The notes under the pieces are model-generated. The model had not been told where the DNA came from. It ran no database searches and saw only the letters and a program-made list of their open reading frames with translations. A stretch of DNA of 64,000 nucleotides, taken from NCBI RefSeq assembly GCF_026191475.2, contig NZ_JAOSLC020000003.1, forward strand, positions 186,001 to 250,000, read 5' to 3'. Position numbers and translations under genes: made by a program. This DNA comes from Polaribacter ponticola. GTDB taxonomy: Bacteria; Bacteroidota; Bacteroidia; Flavobacteriales; Flavobacteriaceae. Positions 18,215 through 27,129 of this stretch are shown here, one piece after another; position 1 is the stretch's first letter; every line of letters starts with the position of its first letter.

Positions 18215-20656
18215 ATTAATTTTATAGATATCATATTACCAATTCCTATTCAGAAAACGTTTACGTATTCTGTTACAAAGGATGAAGCTAGCTTTCTAAA
18301 AAGAGGAATGCGTGTTGCTGTTTCTTTCGGTAAAACTAAGATGTATACAGGTTTAGTTTTTAATGTTCATAAAACAGCACCAACATTATATGAGGCCAAG
18401 GAAATTCATCAAATTTTAGACGAAATGCCTTTAGTAAATGAACGTCAATTAAAACATTGGGAATGGATTGCTAATTATTACATGTGTTCTTTAGGTGATG
18501 TGTATAGGGCTTCTTTACCCTCTGCTTTTTTGTTAGAAAGCGAAACAATATTGTTTAAGAATGATGCTTTTTCTGATGAATCTATTCTAACAGATAACGA
18601 GTTTTTAATTTTTGAGGCTTTACAGCATCAATCTCAATTAACAATACACCAAGTTGTAGCTATTTTAGGTAAGAAAAAAGTAATGCCAATCGTTAATGAG
18701 TTAATTAAAAAATCGGCTATATATATAAAGGAAGAAATTTACGAGCAATACAAACCTAAACTAGTAAAATATGTTCGTTTGCATGCAGATTATTCTAATG
18801 ATGATTCTTTAGGTAAATTGCTAGAAGAATTATCTAGAGCAAAAAAACAAAGAGAAGCAGTTTTAGGTTTTTTTCAATTATCATCAAATAAAAAACCTAT
18901 AAAAGCTAAGGATTTAGAAGAAAAAACAAATGTTTCTTCTAGTATTTTAAAATCTTTAGTTGATAAAAATATCTTCGAATTTTATCATATTAAAACAGAT
19001 AGAATTACTTTTAAAGGAGATACCAACGATTTAAAAGTGCTTAATGAATTTCAAGAAAATGCACTTTCAGAAATTAAAGAATCATTCAAAGAAAAAGATG
19101 TTACGTTGTTACATGGTATTACAAGTTCTGGTAAAACGGAAGTGTATACAAAATTAATTCAAGAAGTTTTAGATAAAGGTAAACAAGTATTGTTTTTATT
19201 GCCAGAAATAGCTTTAACAACACAAATTATAACACGTTTACAGTTTTATTTTGGAGATCAAATTTCGGTTTTTCATTCTAAATATTCTATGAATGAAAGA
19301 GTAGAAGTATGGAACAATGTTTTAGAAAATAAAACAAAAGCACAAATTGTTTTAGGTGCTCGTTCTTCTATATTTTTGCCTTTTTCTAATCTTGGTTTAA
19401 TTGTTGTAGACGAAGAACATGAAACCTCTTACAAACAATTTGAACCTTCGCCAAGATACAATGCAAGAGATTCTGCAATTGTATTGGCAAAATTGCATAA
19501 ATCAAAAATTTTATTAGGTTCTGCAACTCCGTCTTTAGAAACGTATTTTAACGCACAACAAAATAAATACGGTTTTGTAGCATTAAATAGAAGACATGGA
19601 AATGTACAATTGCCAAAAATAGAATTAATTGACGTAAAAGAAAAGCATAAGAAAAAGGAAATGAACGGTCATTTTTCTGATCGTTTGTTAAAATTAATTC
19701 AAGAAGCTTTAGATTTAAAAGAGCAAGTTATTTTGTTTCAAAATAGACGTGGTTTCTCACCAGTAGTAGAGTGTAAAACTTGTGGCGTTTCTCCTCAATG
19801 TCCAAATTGCGATGTTTCTTTAACTTTTCATAAATTTAAATACGAGTTACGTTGTCATTATTGTAATTACCAACGTGCAATGCCAAATAGTTGTGGTGCG
19901 TGTGGTAGTAATACTTTAGATAACAAAGGTTTTGGTACAGAGCAAATTGAGTTAGAATTAACAGCACTTTTTCCTGATTATAAAATAGGTAGAATGGATT
20001 TAGATACTACTCGTGGCAAACATGGTTATCAGAAAATAATTGGTGCTTTTGAGGCTAAAGAAATAGATGTTTTAGTAGGTACACAAATGTTATCTAAAGG
20101 TTTAGATTTTGAAAACGTTTCTTTAGTTGGGGTTTTAAATGCAGATTCTATGCTTAATTTTCCTGATTTTAGAGCACATGAACGTGCATATGATATGATG
20201 GTGCAAGTTTCTGGTAGAGCAGGTAGAAGTAAAAAACAAGGTAATGTAGCTATACAAACCTACAATCCTTATCATCAAATATTACAACAAGTTTCTACAA
20301 CTAATTATGCAGAAATGTATAAAGAACAGTTGCAAGAACGTTGGCAATATAAATATCCTCCTTTTTATAGGTTGATAAAAATTACGCTTAAACATAAAGA
20401 TTATAATAAGGTTGATAGTGGAGTAAATTGGCTTTATAAAGCATTATATAATTCTTTTGGAGAAAATGTTTTAGGACCAACTGCACCTGCAATATCAAGA
20501 ATTAGAAACCAATATATTAAGAATATTGTTATAAAAATTCCACCAAAACAGAGTTTAGCAAATACTAAAAATCAACTTACAAAAATTAGAAATACGTTTG
20601 ATGCTGTTAAAGATTTTAGACCTATTCGATTTATTATTGATGTTGATGCTTATTAA
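18215..20656 (+). CDS. priA: Primosomal protein N' (replication restart helicase)
   Basis: PriA reloads the replisome at stalled forks. Motifs: GITSSGKTE (Walker A), VVDEEHE (DEEH box), paired zinc cysteines from CKTCGVSPQCPNC to CHYC and CGACG, and motif VI QVSGRAGR. The first ATG in frame is at 18308, but the conserved N-terminal strand FIDIILPIPIQKTFTYSV lies upstream of it in the same open frame. The only credible start for it is ATT at 18215 (codons ATT AAT TTT ATA GAT), after an in-frame TAA. This gives 813 residues, the normal flavobacterial size. The alternative is a one-base loss in the short TAA-rich stretch after an ATG at 18196. Confidence 0.9.
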   Translation: MNFIDIILPIPIQKTFTYSVTKDEASFLKRGMRVAVSFGKTKMYTGLVFNVHKTAPTLYEAKEIHQILDEMPLVNERQLKHWEWIANYYMCSLGDVYRASLPSAFLLESETILFKNDAFSDESILTDNEFLIFEALQHQSQLTIHQVVAILGKKKVMPIVNELIKKSAIYIKEEIYEQYKPKLVKYVRLHADYSNDDSLGKLLEELSRAKKQREAVLGFFQLSSNKKPIKAKDLEEKTNVSSSILKSLVDKNIFEFYHIKTDRITFKGDTNDLKVLNEFQENALSEIKESFKEKDVTLLHGITSSGKTEVYTKLIQEVLDKGKQVLFLLPEIALTTQIITRLQFYFGDQISVFHSKYSMNERVEVWNNVLENKTKAQIVLGARSSIFLPFSNLGLIVVDEEHETSYKQFEPSPRYNARDSAIVLAKLHKSKILLGSATPSLETYFNAQQNKYGFVALNRRHGNVQLPKIELIDVKEKHKKKEMNGHFSDRLLKLIQEALDLKEQVILFQNRRGFSPVVECKTCGVSPQCPNCDVSLTFHKFKYELRCHYCNYQRAMPNSCGACGSNTLDNKGFGTEQIELELTALFPDYKIGRMDLDTTRGKHGYQKIIGAFEAKEIDVLVGTQMLSKGLDFENVSLVGVLNADSMLNFPDFRAHERAYDMMVQVSGRAGRSKKQGNVAIQTYNPYHQILQQVSTTNYAEMYKEQLQERWQYKYPPFYRLIKITLKHKDYNKVDSGVNWLYKALYNSFGENVLGPTAPAISRIRNQYIKNIVIKIPPKQSLANTKNQLTKIRNTFDAVKDFRPIRFIIDVDAY

Positions 20657-20682
20657 TTCAGTTAGCAGTTAAAAACTGAATG

Positions 20683-20728
20683 TCAGTTCAAGTGATTTTG
20701 AAGAATGAAAAATTGTATCGAGAACTAT
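20683..20728. repeat. Hairpin-forming extragenic repeat (REP-like)
   Basis: TCAGTTCAAGTGATTTT pairs imperfectly with AAAATTGTATCGAGAACT across a short loop. The outer arms AGTTC/GAACT resemble an intergenic dispersed repeat I remember from marine Flavobacteriaceae (TCAGTTCGAGTG...CGAGAACTG). It lies between priA and mqo. Identification is by memory. Confidence 0.4.
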
Positions 20729-20762
20729 TTAAAAACTATATTTATCAAAATAAAATTCATTT

Positions 20763-22226
20763 ATGAAATTTAAAAAAGAATACGATTTAATTTGTGTTGG
20801 TGGCGGAATTATGAGTGCAACTTTAGCGCTAATTACCAAACTACTAAAACCAGAAATGAATATTCTAATTTTAGAGCGATTAGAAAATGTTGCACAAGAA
20901 AGTTCTGCTGCTTGGAATAATGCAGGAACAGGCCATTCTGCTTTGTGTGAGTTGAATTATTGCCCCGAAGAAAATGGGAAAGTTTCTATAAAAAAAGCCA
21001 TTAATATTTGTACGCAATATGAAACCTCTAAACAATTTTGGTCTTATTTAACCAATGAAGGTTTATTAGAAAATCCTGAAGACTTTATTGCATCTGTAAA
21101 GCATCATAGTTGGGTTTTAGGAAAAGAAAATACAGATTATTTAGAAGGTAGATTTAAACAAATGAAAGAACATTTTATGTTCGATTCGATTGAGTTTACT
21201 AGAGAAATTAGTAAAATGGAAGAATGGTTTCCTTTAATTGCAAATGATAGGAGTGAAGACGAAATAATGGCGGCTTCTAGAATAGATAGAGGAACAGAAA
21301 TGAATTATGGTTCGTTAACAGAAAAGTTGTTTGCTATTTTAGAAACTAAATTTGATACGCCCGTTCATTGCAATATGGAAGTTTTTGATATAGATCCAGA
21401 TACAGATTTAGATTGGACGGTTGAAGTTAGAAACCTTAAAACTGATGAAAAGTATAATTTAGAAGCAGAACATGTTTTTATAGGAGCCGGTGGCGGAAGT
21501 TTATTGTTATTACAAAAAGTAGAAATCGACGAGAAAGAAGGTTACGGTGGTTTTCCAGTAAGTGGAGAATGGTTGGTTTGTAAAAACGAAGAAATTATAA
21601 ACCAACACAATGCTAAAGTTTATAGTAAAGCAGGTTTGGGAGATCCGCCAATGTCTACACCACATTTAGATACACGTTATATAGATGGTAAACGTCAATT
21701 AATGTTTGGACCTTTTGCAGGTTTTAGCCCTAAATTTTTAAAAGAAGGTTCTAATTTAGATTTGTTTAAGTCTATTCAGTTTGATAATATTCCGTCTATG
21801 TTTGGTGCTTTTTGGCATAATTTACCATTAACTAAATACTTAATTGAGCAGGTTATGATGAGTAAAGAAGACCGAATGGATTCTTTACGTAAGTTTATGA
21901 AAAATGCTAAAAGTGAAGATTGGGAAGTGATGAAAGCTGGTCAAAGAGTTCAAATTATTAAAAAAGATGAATTTGAAGGTGGAAAACTACAATTTGGTAC
22001 AGAAGTAATTTCTAGTAAAGACGGAAGTATAACTTGTTTGTTGGGCGCTTCTCCTGGAGCTTCTACAGCAACTTCTATTATGCTAGAAGTCATAGAAAAA
22101 GCGTTTCCAGAAATCATAAATTCTGCAAAAGGGAAAGAAAAATTGAAAGAAATTGTTCCTTTTTATAATACAAAAGTTACTAAAGAATTGTTTTATAAAG
22201 AACTGAAAAAAGTAAATCTACATTGA
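20763..22226 (+). CDS. mqo: Malate:quinone oxidoreductase
   Basis: This peripheral membrane flavoprotein oxidises malate to oxaloacetate and passes electrons to quinone, replacing NAD-malate dehydrogenase in the TCA cycle. The FAD-binding N-terminus is DLICVGGGIMSATLA, followed by SSAAWNNAGTGHSALCELNY, a signature of MQO. The C-terminal CLLGASPGASTAT is also family-specific. Its 487 residues are of normal length. The gene is followed by a clear terminator. Confidence 0.95.
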   Translation: MKFKKEYDLICVGGGIMSATLALITKLLKPEMNILILERLENVAQESSAAWNNAGTGHSALCELNYCPEENGKVSIKKAINICTQYETSKQFWSYLTNEGLLENPEDFIASVKHHSWVLGKENTDYLEGRFKQMKEHFMFDSIEFTREISKMEEWFPLIANDRSEDEIMAASRIDRGTEMNYGSLTEKLFAILETKFDTPVHCNMEVFDIDPDTDLDWTVEVRNLKTDEKYNLEAEHVFIGAGGGSLLLLQKVEIDEKEGYGGFPVSGEWLVCKNEEIINQHNAKVYSKAGLGDPPMSTPHLDTRYIDGKRQLMFGPFAGFSPKFLKEGSNLDLFKSIQFDNIPSMFGAFWHNLPLTKYLIEQVMMSKEDRMDSLRKFMKNAKSEDWEVMKAGQRVQIIKKDEFEGGKLQFGTEVISSKDGSITCLLGASPGASTATSIMLEVIEKAFPEIINSAKGKEKLKEIVPFYNTKVTKELFYKELKKVNLH

Positions 22227-22253
22227 AAATTTAATCAAATAAAGTACACGTTT

Positions 22254-22287
22254 AAAGTCTTAAATTAATTATTTAAGACTTTTTTTA
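22254..22287 (+). terminator. Rho-independent terminator after mqo
   Basis: A 12-bp stem AAAGTCTTAAAT / ATTTAAGACTTT with a 5-base loop is followed by a T run. Confidence 0.8.
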
Positions 22288-22324
22288 ATTTAATAGACAA
22301 CCTTTTTAAAACTTCTGTAGTCTA

Positions 22325-22332
22325 TATATTTG
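22325..22332 (+). promoter_or_regulatory. -7 element for the ECF sigma operon
   Basis: TATATTTG fits TAnnTTTG, 28 bp before the TTG start at 22361. No -33 TTG at proper spacing was seen. Confidence 0.5.
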
Positions 22333-22360
22333 TAAGGCAGTTAAAACAGAACTAAGAGGC

Positions 22361-22921
22361 TTGAAAATTATATCATTACATAGCAAACAAAAATCGCTTA
22401 TTAAAAAAGCGATTGATAACAATAGGGAAGCGCAACAACAATTGTTTGAGCAACATTCACCTAAAATGTTAGGAGTTTGTAGGCAATATGTAAAAGATAT
22501 GCATCATGCAGAAGATTTATTGTTATCAGGTTTTTTAAAGGTTTTTACCAACTTACACAAATTTAAACACGAAGGTAGTTTTGAAGGTTGGATTCGCAGA
22601 ATTATGGTGAATACTTGTATTTCTTATCTCCGTAAAAAGAACTTAGTCGATTTATCTGACGAAGAGTATGTTTTTAACGATGCAGCTACAGAAAGTTTAG
22701 AAAACACATCTGTAGAAGACATTCAAAAACTAATAGATAAATTACCAGAAGGTTACAAAATAGTGTTTAATTTATTCGCCATAGAAGGTTATAAACATTC
22801 AGAAATTGCAGAGAAATTAGGCATTTCTGAAAGTACATCAAAATCGCAATTATTTAAAGCACGTAAATTATTGCAAACAAATTATAATAAAATGAATAAA
22901 ACAATTCATGAAAACAAATAA
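22361..22921 (+). CDS. ECF-type RNA polymerase sigma factor
   Basis: A 186-residue sigma-70 family protein. Region 2 reads LFEQHSPKMLGVCRQYVKD with the -10-melting part LSGFLKVFTNLHKFKHEGSF and GWIRRIMVNTCISYLRK. Region 4 reads LPEGYKIVFNLFAIEGYKHSEIAEKLGISESTSKSQLFKARK, quoted here only to show its layout: a helix-turn-helix that reads the -35. The start is a TTG; no better start lies in frame. Its 3' end overlaps the next gene by 14 bp, typical of a sigma/anti-sigma pair. Targets unknown. Confidence 0.9.
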   Translation: MKIISLHSKQKSLIKKAIDNNREAQQQLFEQHSPKMLGVCRQYVKDMHHAEDLLLSGFLKVFTNLHKFKHEGSFEGWIRRIMVNTCISYLRKKNLVDLSDEEYVFNDAATESLENTSVEDIQKLIDKLPEGYKIVFNLFAIEGYKHSEIAEKLGISESTSKSQLFKARKLLQTNYNKMNKTIHENK

Positions 22922-23738
22922 GTTAGATACTAACATAAAAGAGAAGTTCGCAAAAAGAACTTTAGAACCATCTACTTCTGCTTGGGAGCGTTTGTCTGTA
23001 CAATTAGATGAACAACCGAAGCAAAAAAAGAAAGGTTGGTTTTTTTATATAGGAGCGGCAGCAAGTATTTTGTTATTGGTTTCTATTGGAATTCAATTTT
23101 TTAATTCAGAAAAAGAAACAATTTTACCAAAAGATATTGTAGTAGAAGTTCCAATTGATACAAACAGTATCGATAAAAAAATAGAACTGTTTATAAATGA
23201 AATCCCTGTAGAAGAGGCTATTGTTGAAAATAAGAATATTGAGAATAGAGAAAAGAAACAAGACTTTAATAAGAATATTATTGCTAATAAAGTTGAGCAA
23301 TCATTTATCTCTAAAAAAACAAATGTAATTACGAAGTATAAAACAACAATAATTCAGAATAAAAAGAATACAATTATAGCTAAAGTTGAAGAAAATAAAA
23401 ATAGAATTCCAAAGATTGAAGAGTCAAAAAAAATAAAATACTTAAAACAAGACCCAAATAGTAAAATTAAAATTAATAGTGACGATTTGTTATACGCGGT
23501 AACACATTCGCCACAAGAAGTAAAAACCTATTATGCAAAATATAAAGTTGATAGAAATGCAATTTTAAAAACGATTCAAGATCAGCTGAAAGAATCAAAT
23601 TTAAAAGTAAATCCAGAAACTATTTTAGCAGAAGTAGAACGTACAATAGATGATGATGATTTTCAGAATAACTTTATGAAATTATTAAAAAGAAGAGTGT
23701 CTGATATTGCAACTGTTATTGCCAGTAGAAATGATTAA
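22908..23738 (+). CDS. Putative anti-sigma factor, single-pass membrane protein
   Basis: The 276-residue protein has a short cytoplasmic head (EPSTSAWERLSVQLDEQ), one membrane helix (FYIGAAASILLLVSIGIQFF, about residues 45-64), and a lysine-rich periplasmic domain. The PSxxAWxRL head is frequent in Bacteroidetes proteins coded after ECF sigma genes. The overlap with the sigma gene supports an anti-sigma role, but no ZAS zinc motif is visible. The C-terminal part (PQEVKTYYAKYKVDRNAIL) is not a domain I recognise. Confidence 0.6.
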   Translation: MKTNKLDTNIKEKFAKRTLEPSTSAWERLSVQLDEQPKQKKKGWFFYIGAAASILLLVSIGIQFFNSEKETILPKDIVVEVPIDTNSIDKKIELFINEIPVEEAIVENKNIENREKKQDFNKNIIANKVEQSFISKKTNVITKYKTTIIQNKKNTIIAKVEENKNRIPKIEESKKIKYLKQDPNSKIKINSDDLLYAVTHSPQEVKTYYAKYKVDRNAILKTIQDQLKESNLKVNPETILAEVERTIDDDDFQNNFMKLLKRRVSDIATVIASRND

Positions 23739-23796
23739 TATGCCTTACAATCAGTTCTAAAAAAAACAAAAATAATAAAGTTTTAAAACCAATAAA

Positions 23797-24906
23797 ATGA
23801 AAAGAATACTATTAATACTAGTGTTGTTCTGTACAACTATTGCCCAATCTCAAGAAAAAACATTTGAGAAAGAAGTAAGTAAAATATCAAAAAGAATAGA
23901 AAGAATTACCAAACAACAGAAAGATTCTTTAAAAGCTAAAGTTATTAATATTGATAAACGATTTGAAAAAGGAGAGCTTAAAAAGGAAACTGCAGAAAAC
24001 CTTAAAAAAGAAGTTGCAGTGTATCATGCGCGCAGAATTGAAAGTTTAGTAGGTGAGCAAGAACGTTTACTACAGTTATTAGTACAAGATAAAACAAATG
24101 GAAAAATTGCAAGTTCTGATGAATCGATAACTAATGAAGATGAGGATAATACATTTTCTATAGGGAATAAAGTATTTAAACTTAATATTTCTGAGGGAGA
24201 TTTGGAAGAACGAAATGAAAGAAGAGAGAGGAGATGGAAAAATAAAAATAAGAAGCAAAGAAGTACAACAACCCAGTTTGTATTTGCTATGGGTGTAAAT
24301 AATGTGCTTACAAATGATAAATTATCATCTTTAGAAGATTCTGAGTATAAATTTTGGCAATCTCATTTTTACGAGTTAGGTTGGACTTGGAAAACTCGTT
24401 TTAATAAAAAACCATCTAAGTTGTATTTTAAATATGGTTTCTCTTTTCTGTGGAATAACCTTAGGTTAAAAGATAATCAACAACATGTAAAAAATGGGAA
24501 TACTACAATTTTAGCAACAAGAATTGATGAAGTATTATCGGAAAGTAGATTACGTCATGTACAAATGAATTTTCCTATGCATTTAGAATGGGATTTTTCT
24601 AAAAACAAAACTTATAAAGATGGACGAGTAAGAGATAGAACTAATAATTCTGTTCGTTTTGGAATTGGAGGTTTTGTAGGTGTAAAATTAGGAACAAGAC
24701 AATATTTAGAATATGTAGATTTAAATGGAGTAGATGTTAAAGAAGTACAAAAAGATAATTTTAATATGAATACTATTAATTATGGTTTGAGTTCTTATTT
24801 AGGTTATAAGAATACTAGTTTTTATGTTAAGTATGATTTGAATCCATTATTTAAAGACACTGAAACAAGAAATATTTCTATGGGAATTCGTTTTGATTTT
24901 AATTAA
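23797..24906 (+). CDS. Predicted outer-membrane beta-barrel protein
   Basis: The 369-residue product has a signal peptide (LILVLFCTTIAQSQ), a charged coiled-coil segment to about residue 110, a basic stretch (RNERRERRWKNKNKKQR), and a C-terminal half with alternating strands. It ends in MGIRFDFN with a terminal aromatic-rich strand, as outer-membrane barrels do. It is the third gene after the ECF sigma and putative anti-sigma, 58 bp downstream, so it may be the sensor or the main target of that system. No named family recognised. Confidence 0.6.
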   Translation: MKRILLILVLFCTTIAQSQEKTFEKEVSKISKRIERITKQQKDSLKAKVINIDKRFEKGELKKETAENLKKEVAVYHARRIESLVGEQERLLQLLVQDKTNGKIASSDESITNEDEDNTFSIGNKVFKLNISEGDLEERNERRERRWKNKNKKQRSTTTQFVFAMGVNNVLTNDKLSSLEDSEYKFWQSHFYELGWTWKTRFNKKPSKLYFKYGFSFLWNNLRLKDNQQHVKNGNTTILATRIDEVLSESRLRHVQMNFPMHLEWDFSKNKTYKDGRVRDRTNNSVRFGIGGFVGVKLGTRQYLEYVDLNGVDVKEVQKDNFNMNTINYGLSSYLGYKNTSFYVKYDLNPLFKDTETRNISMGIRFDFN

Positions 24907-24920
24907 ATAATAAAAGTATT

Positions 24921-24958
24921 AATAAAACCAATGTTTTAAACATTGGTTTTATTTTTTT
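24921..24958. terminator. Bidirectional terminator overlapping a gene end
   Basis: AATAAAACCAATGTTT pairs with AAACATTGGTTTTATT around one central T, with T runs on both sides. It lies just after the barrel gene and covers the last codons of the convergent hydroxylase gene. Confidence 0.8.
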
Positions 24959-25835
24959 CTTCCCAGTCTTTTCTTAAATCTGTAGATAAAATACTAGTAC
25001 CATCATGTTTCCAACCTGGAGGCTTTATTAAATATTTAAATTTATTGATGAAAGAAGTTTTTGTTGTAAAAACATCTTTTAACAGATTGTACCATTCTAA
25101 AAATGCAATTTTTATAGGATTATAGGTTTCAATATTTGTAACTAAACCATAAACGGGTTTTTCTACTTCTGGCTCAAAAGTACCAAAAAGTCGATCCCAA
25201 ATAATTAAAATTCCTGCATGATTTCTATCTAAATATTGAGGGTTTGTAGCATGGTGAACTCTATGATGACTTGGAGTATTAAAAATAGCTTCAAACCATT
25301 TAGGCATTTTGTTAATTAGTTCTGTATGAATCCAATATTGATAAATTAAACTTATAGACATTTGTACCAAAACCATAATTGGATGAAAACCAATTAAAAT
25401 TAATGGAGTCCAAAAAATAAAAGTATAAAAGCTACCCGTCCAAGTTTGCCTTAAAGCTGTACTTAAATTATACTTTTGTGATGAGTGATGCACAACATGA
25501 CTTGCCCAAAACAATCTGCTCTCATGAGCTATTCTATGATTCCAGTAATAAGCTAAATCTTCGGCAAAAAGAATTAAAACCCAAGCCCACCAAGTAAACG
25601 AGATTTCAAATAAATGGTAAAAATTATAGATGAAATAAAAAACACTTAATATAATGCCCTTTGTAAATAAACCAATAGCAACATTACCTAATCCCATAGT
25701 TATAGATGTACCAGCATCTTTAAATTCATACTCGTCTAATTTTACTTTTACAGTTAAAATAACTTCAAGTACTACAGTTAATACAAAAAATGGAATTGCA
25801 TAATGAATTAAATTAGGTATTTCAGGTATATGCAT
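24936..25835 (-). CDS. Sterol desaturase / fatty acid hydroxylase family protein
   Basis: A 299-residue integral membrane di-iron enzyme. The three histidine clusters are present: WNHRIAHE, SHVVHHSSQ and HHRVHHATN, plus DRNHAG near the end. About five hydrophobic helices precede and surround them. The family includes hydroxylases acting on lipids, carotenoids and alkylglycerols, and the exact substrate here is unknown. Its stop lies within a bidirectional terminator stem. Confidence 0.88.
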   Translation of the reverse strand: MHIPEIPNLIHYAIPFFVLTVVLEVILTVKVKLDEYEFKDAGTSITMGLGNVAIGLFTKGIILSVFYFIYNFYHLFEISFTWWAWVLILFAEDLAYYWNHRIAHESRLFWASHVVHHSSQKYNLSTALRQTWTGSFYTFIFWTPLILIGFHPIMVLVQMSISLIYQYWIHTELINKMPKWFEAIFNTPSHHRVHHATNPQYLDRNHAGILIIWDRLFGTFEPEVEKPVYGLVTNIETYNPIKIAFLEWYNLLKDVFTTKTSFINKFKYLIKPPGWKHDGTSILSTDLRKDWEEKNKTNV

Positions 25836-25919
25836 ATCAGTATATTATGTTATTTTTAATCATCTATTTAGAAGATTATATTTTGTTATTAAAATTACGC
25901 GTAAATGTAAAAAAGTATG

Positions 25920-25927
25920 TATATTTG
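25920..25927 (+). promoter_or_regulatory. -7 element for the rpsF operon
   Basis: TATATTTG followed by CAG matches TAnnTTTG, 33 bp before the rpsF ATG. This is a good candidate for the ribosomal protein operon promoter. Confidence 0.6.
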
Positions 25928-25960
25928 CAGCCTTAAAAATAAACAATAAATATTTAATTT

Positions 25961-26302
25961 ATGAATCATTACGAAACTGTTTTCATTTTGAATCCCGTTT
26001 TATCTGATACTCAGATAAAGGAGACAGTACAAAAGTTCGAAGATTATTTAGTTTCTAAAGGAGCTGAAATGATCTCAAAAGAAGATTGGGGCTTAAAGAA
26101 ATTAGCGTATCCAATTCAAAAGAAAAAAAGTGGTTTTTATCACTTATTAGAGTACAAAGTTGCTGGAGAAGAAATTACAGCGTTTGAACTAGAATTTAGA
26201 AGAGATGATAGCGTTATGCGTTACCTTTCTGTTAGATTAGACAAACATGCTGCTGCTTGGGCAAAAGTTAGAACTGAACGTGTTAAATCTACAAAAAAAT
26301 AA
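25961..26302 (+). CDS. rpsF: 30S ribosomal protein bS6
   Basis: 113 residues beginning NHYETVFILNPVLSD, the universal S6 start, with DDSVMRYLSVRLDKHA in the C-terminal half. It binds 16S rRNA together with bS18 on the platform. In Flavobacterium ribosomes bS6, bS18 and bS21 shield the anti-Shine-Dalgarno end, which fits the absence of SD sequences in this window. The rpsR gene starts 3 bp downstream. Confidence 0.97.
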   Translation: MNHYETVFILNPVLSDTQIKETVQKFEDYLVSKGAEMISKEDWGLKKLAYPIQKKKSGFYHLLEYKVAGEEITAFELEFRRDDSVMRYLSVRLDKHAAAWAKVRTERVKSTKK

Positions 26303-26305
26303 GAA

Positions 26306-26602
26306 ATGGCATCAATAGAACAACAAGCAAAAGGTGGTAAATCTGCTGACGTTAGATATTTAACGCCATTAGATATAGATACTAAGAAAGAAGCAAAGTA
26401 CTGTAGATTTAAAAAGAAAGATATTAAGTATATCGATTATAAAGATGCAGACTTCTTAATGTATTTAGTAAACGAACAAGGTAAGATTTTACCAAGACGT
26501 TTAACAGGAACTTCATTAAAATATCAACGTAAAGTTGCGCAAGCAATTAAAAGAGCGCGTCATTTAGCGTTAATGCCTTACGTTGGAGATATGTTAAAAT
26601 AA
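26306..26602 (+). CDS. rpsR: 30S ribosomal protein bS18
   Basis: 98 residues, longer than the E. coli protein owing to an N-terminal extension ([19 protein letters not shown]). The core contains [33 protein letters not shown] and [14 protein letters not shown], all diagnostic for S18. It forms a heterodimer with bS6 encoded just upstream. Gap to rplI is 15 bp, so rpsF-rpsR-rplI form one operon. Confidence 0.97.
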   Translation: MASIEQQAKGGKSADVRYLTPLDIDTKKEAKYCRFKKKDIKYIDYKDADFLMYLVNEQGKILPRRLTGTSLKYQRKVAQAIKRARHLALMPYVGDMLK

Positions 26603-26617
26603 TAAAGAGGTAGAGAC

Positions 26618-27064
26618 ATGGAATTGATATTAAGACAAGACGTAGAAAATTTAGGATTTAAAGATGATATCGTAGACGTTAAAAACGGATATGGAAGAAA
26701 TTTTTTAATACCTACAGGGAAAGCATCTTTAGCTACTTCATCTGCAAAGAAAGTTTTAGCAGAGAATTTAAAACAAAGAGCTTTTAAAGAGGCTAAATTA
26801 ATTGAAGATGCTAATGCTTTAGCAGAAACAATTAAAGGATATGAAATTAAAATTGCATCTAAAGTTGGTTCAGGAGACAAATTATTTGGTTCTGTAAATA
26901 ACATCGATTTAGCTGCAGCACTTGCAAAAGCAGGTACAGAATTAGACAAGAAATTTATTAAAGTTGTTGGTGGTTCTGTAAAAAGATTAGGTAAATACGA
27001 CGCATCTGTAAGATTACACAGAGCAGTAGTTGCTGATATTACTTTTGAAGTAGTAGCTGAATAG
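26618..27064 (+). CDS. rplI: 50S ribosomal protein bL9
   Basis: 148 residues starting MELILRQDVENLGFKDDIVD, followed by VKNGYGRNFLIPTGKA, the L9 RNA-binding N-domain signature. A central helix and C-terminal domain (GSGDKLFGSVN, HRAVVADITFEVVAE) complete it. Last ribosomal gene of the operon, followed by a terminator. Confidence 0.97.
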   Translation: MELILRQDVENLGFKDDIVDVKNGYGRNFLIPTGKASLATSSAKKVLAENLKQRAFKEAKLIEDANALAETIKGYEIKIASKVGSGDKLFGSVNNIDLAAALAKAGTELDKKFIKVVGGSVKRLGKYDASVRLHRAVVADITFEVVAE

Positions 27065-27084
27065 TTTTACTTTAAATAATTTAT

Positions 27085-27116
27085 AAAAAGCTCGTTAGAA
27101 ATAACGAGCTTTTTTA
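27085..27116 (+). terminator. Rho-independent terminator after rplI
   Basis: A 13-bp perfect stem AAAAAGCTCGTTA / TAACGAGCTTTTT with a GAAA tetraloop continues into a T run. It ends 14 bp before the next ATG. Confidence 0.88.
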
Positions 27117-27129
27117 TTTTTACATTTTT

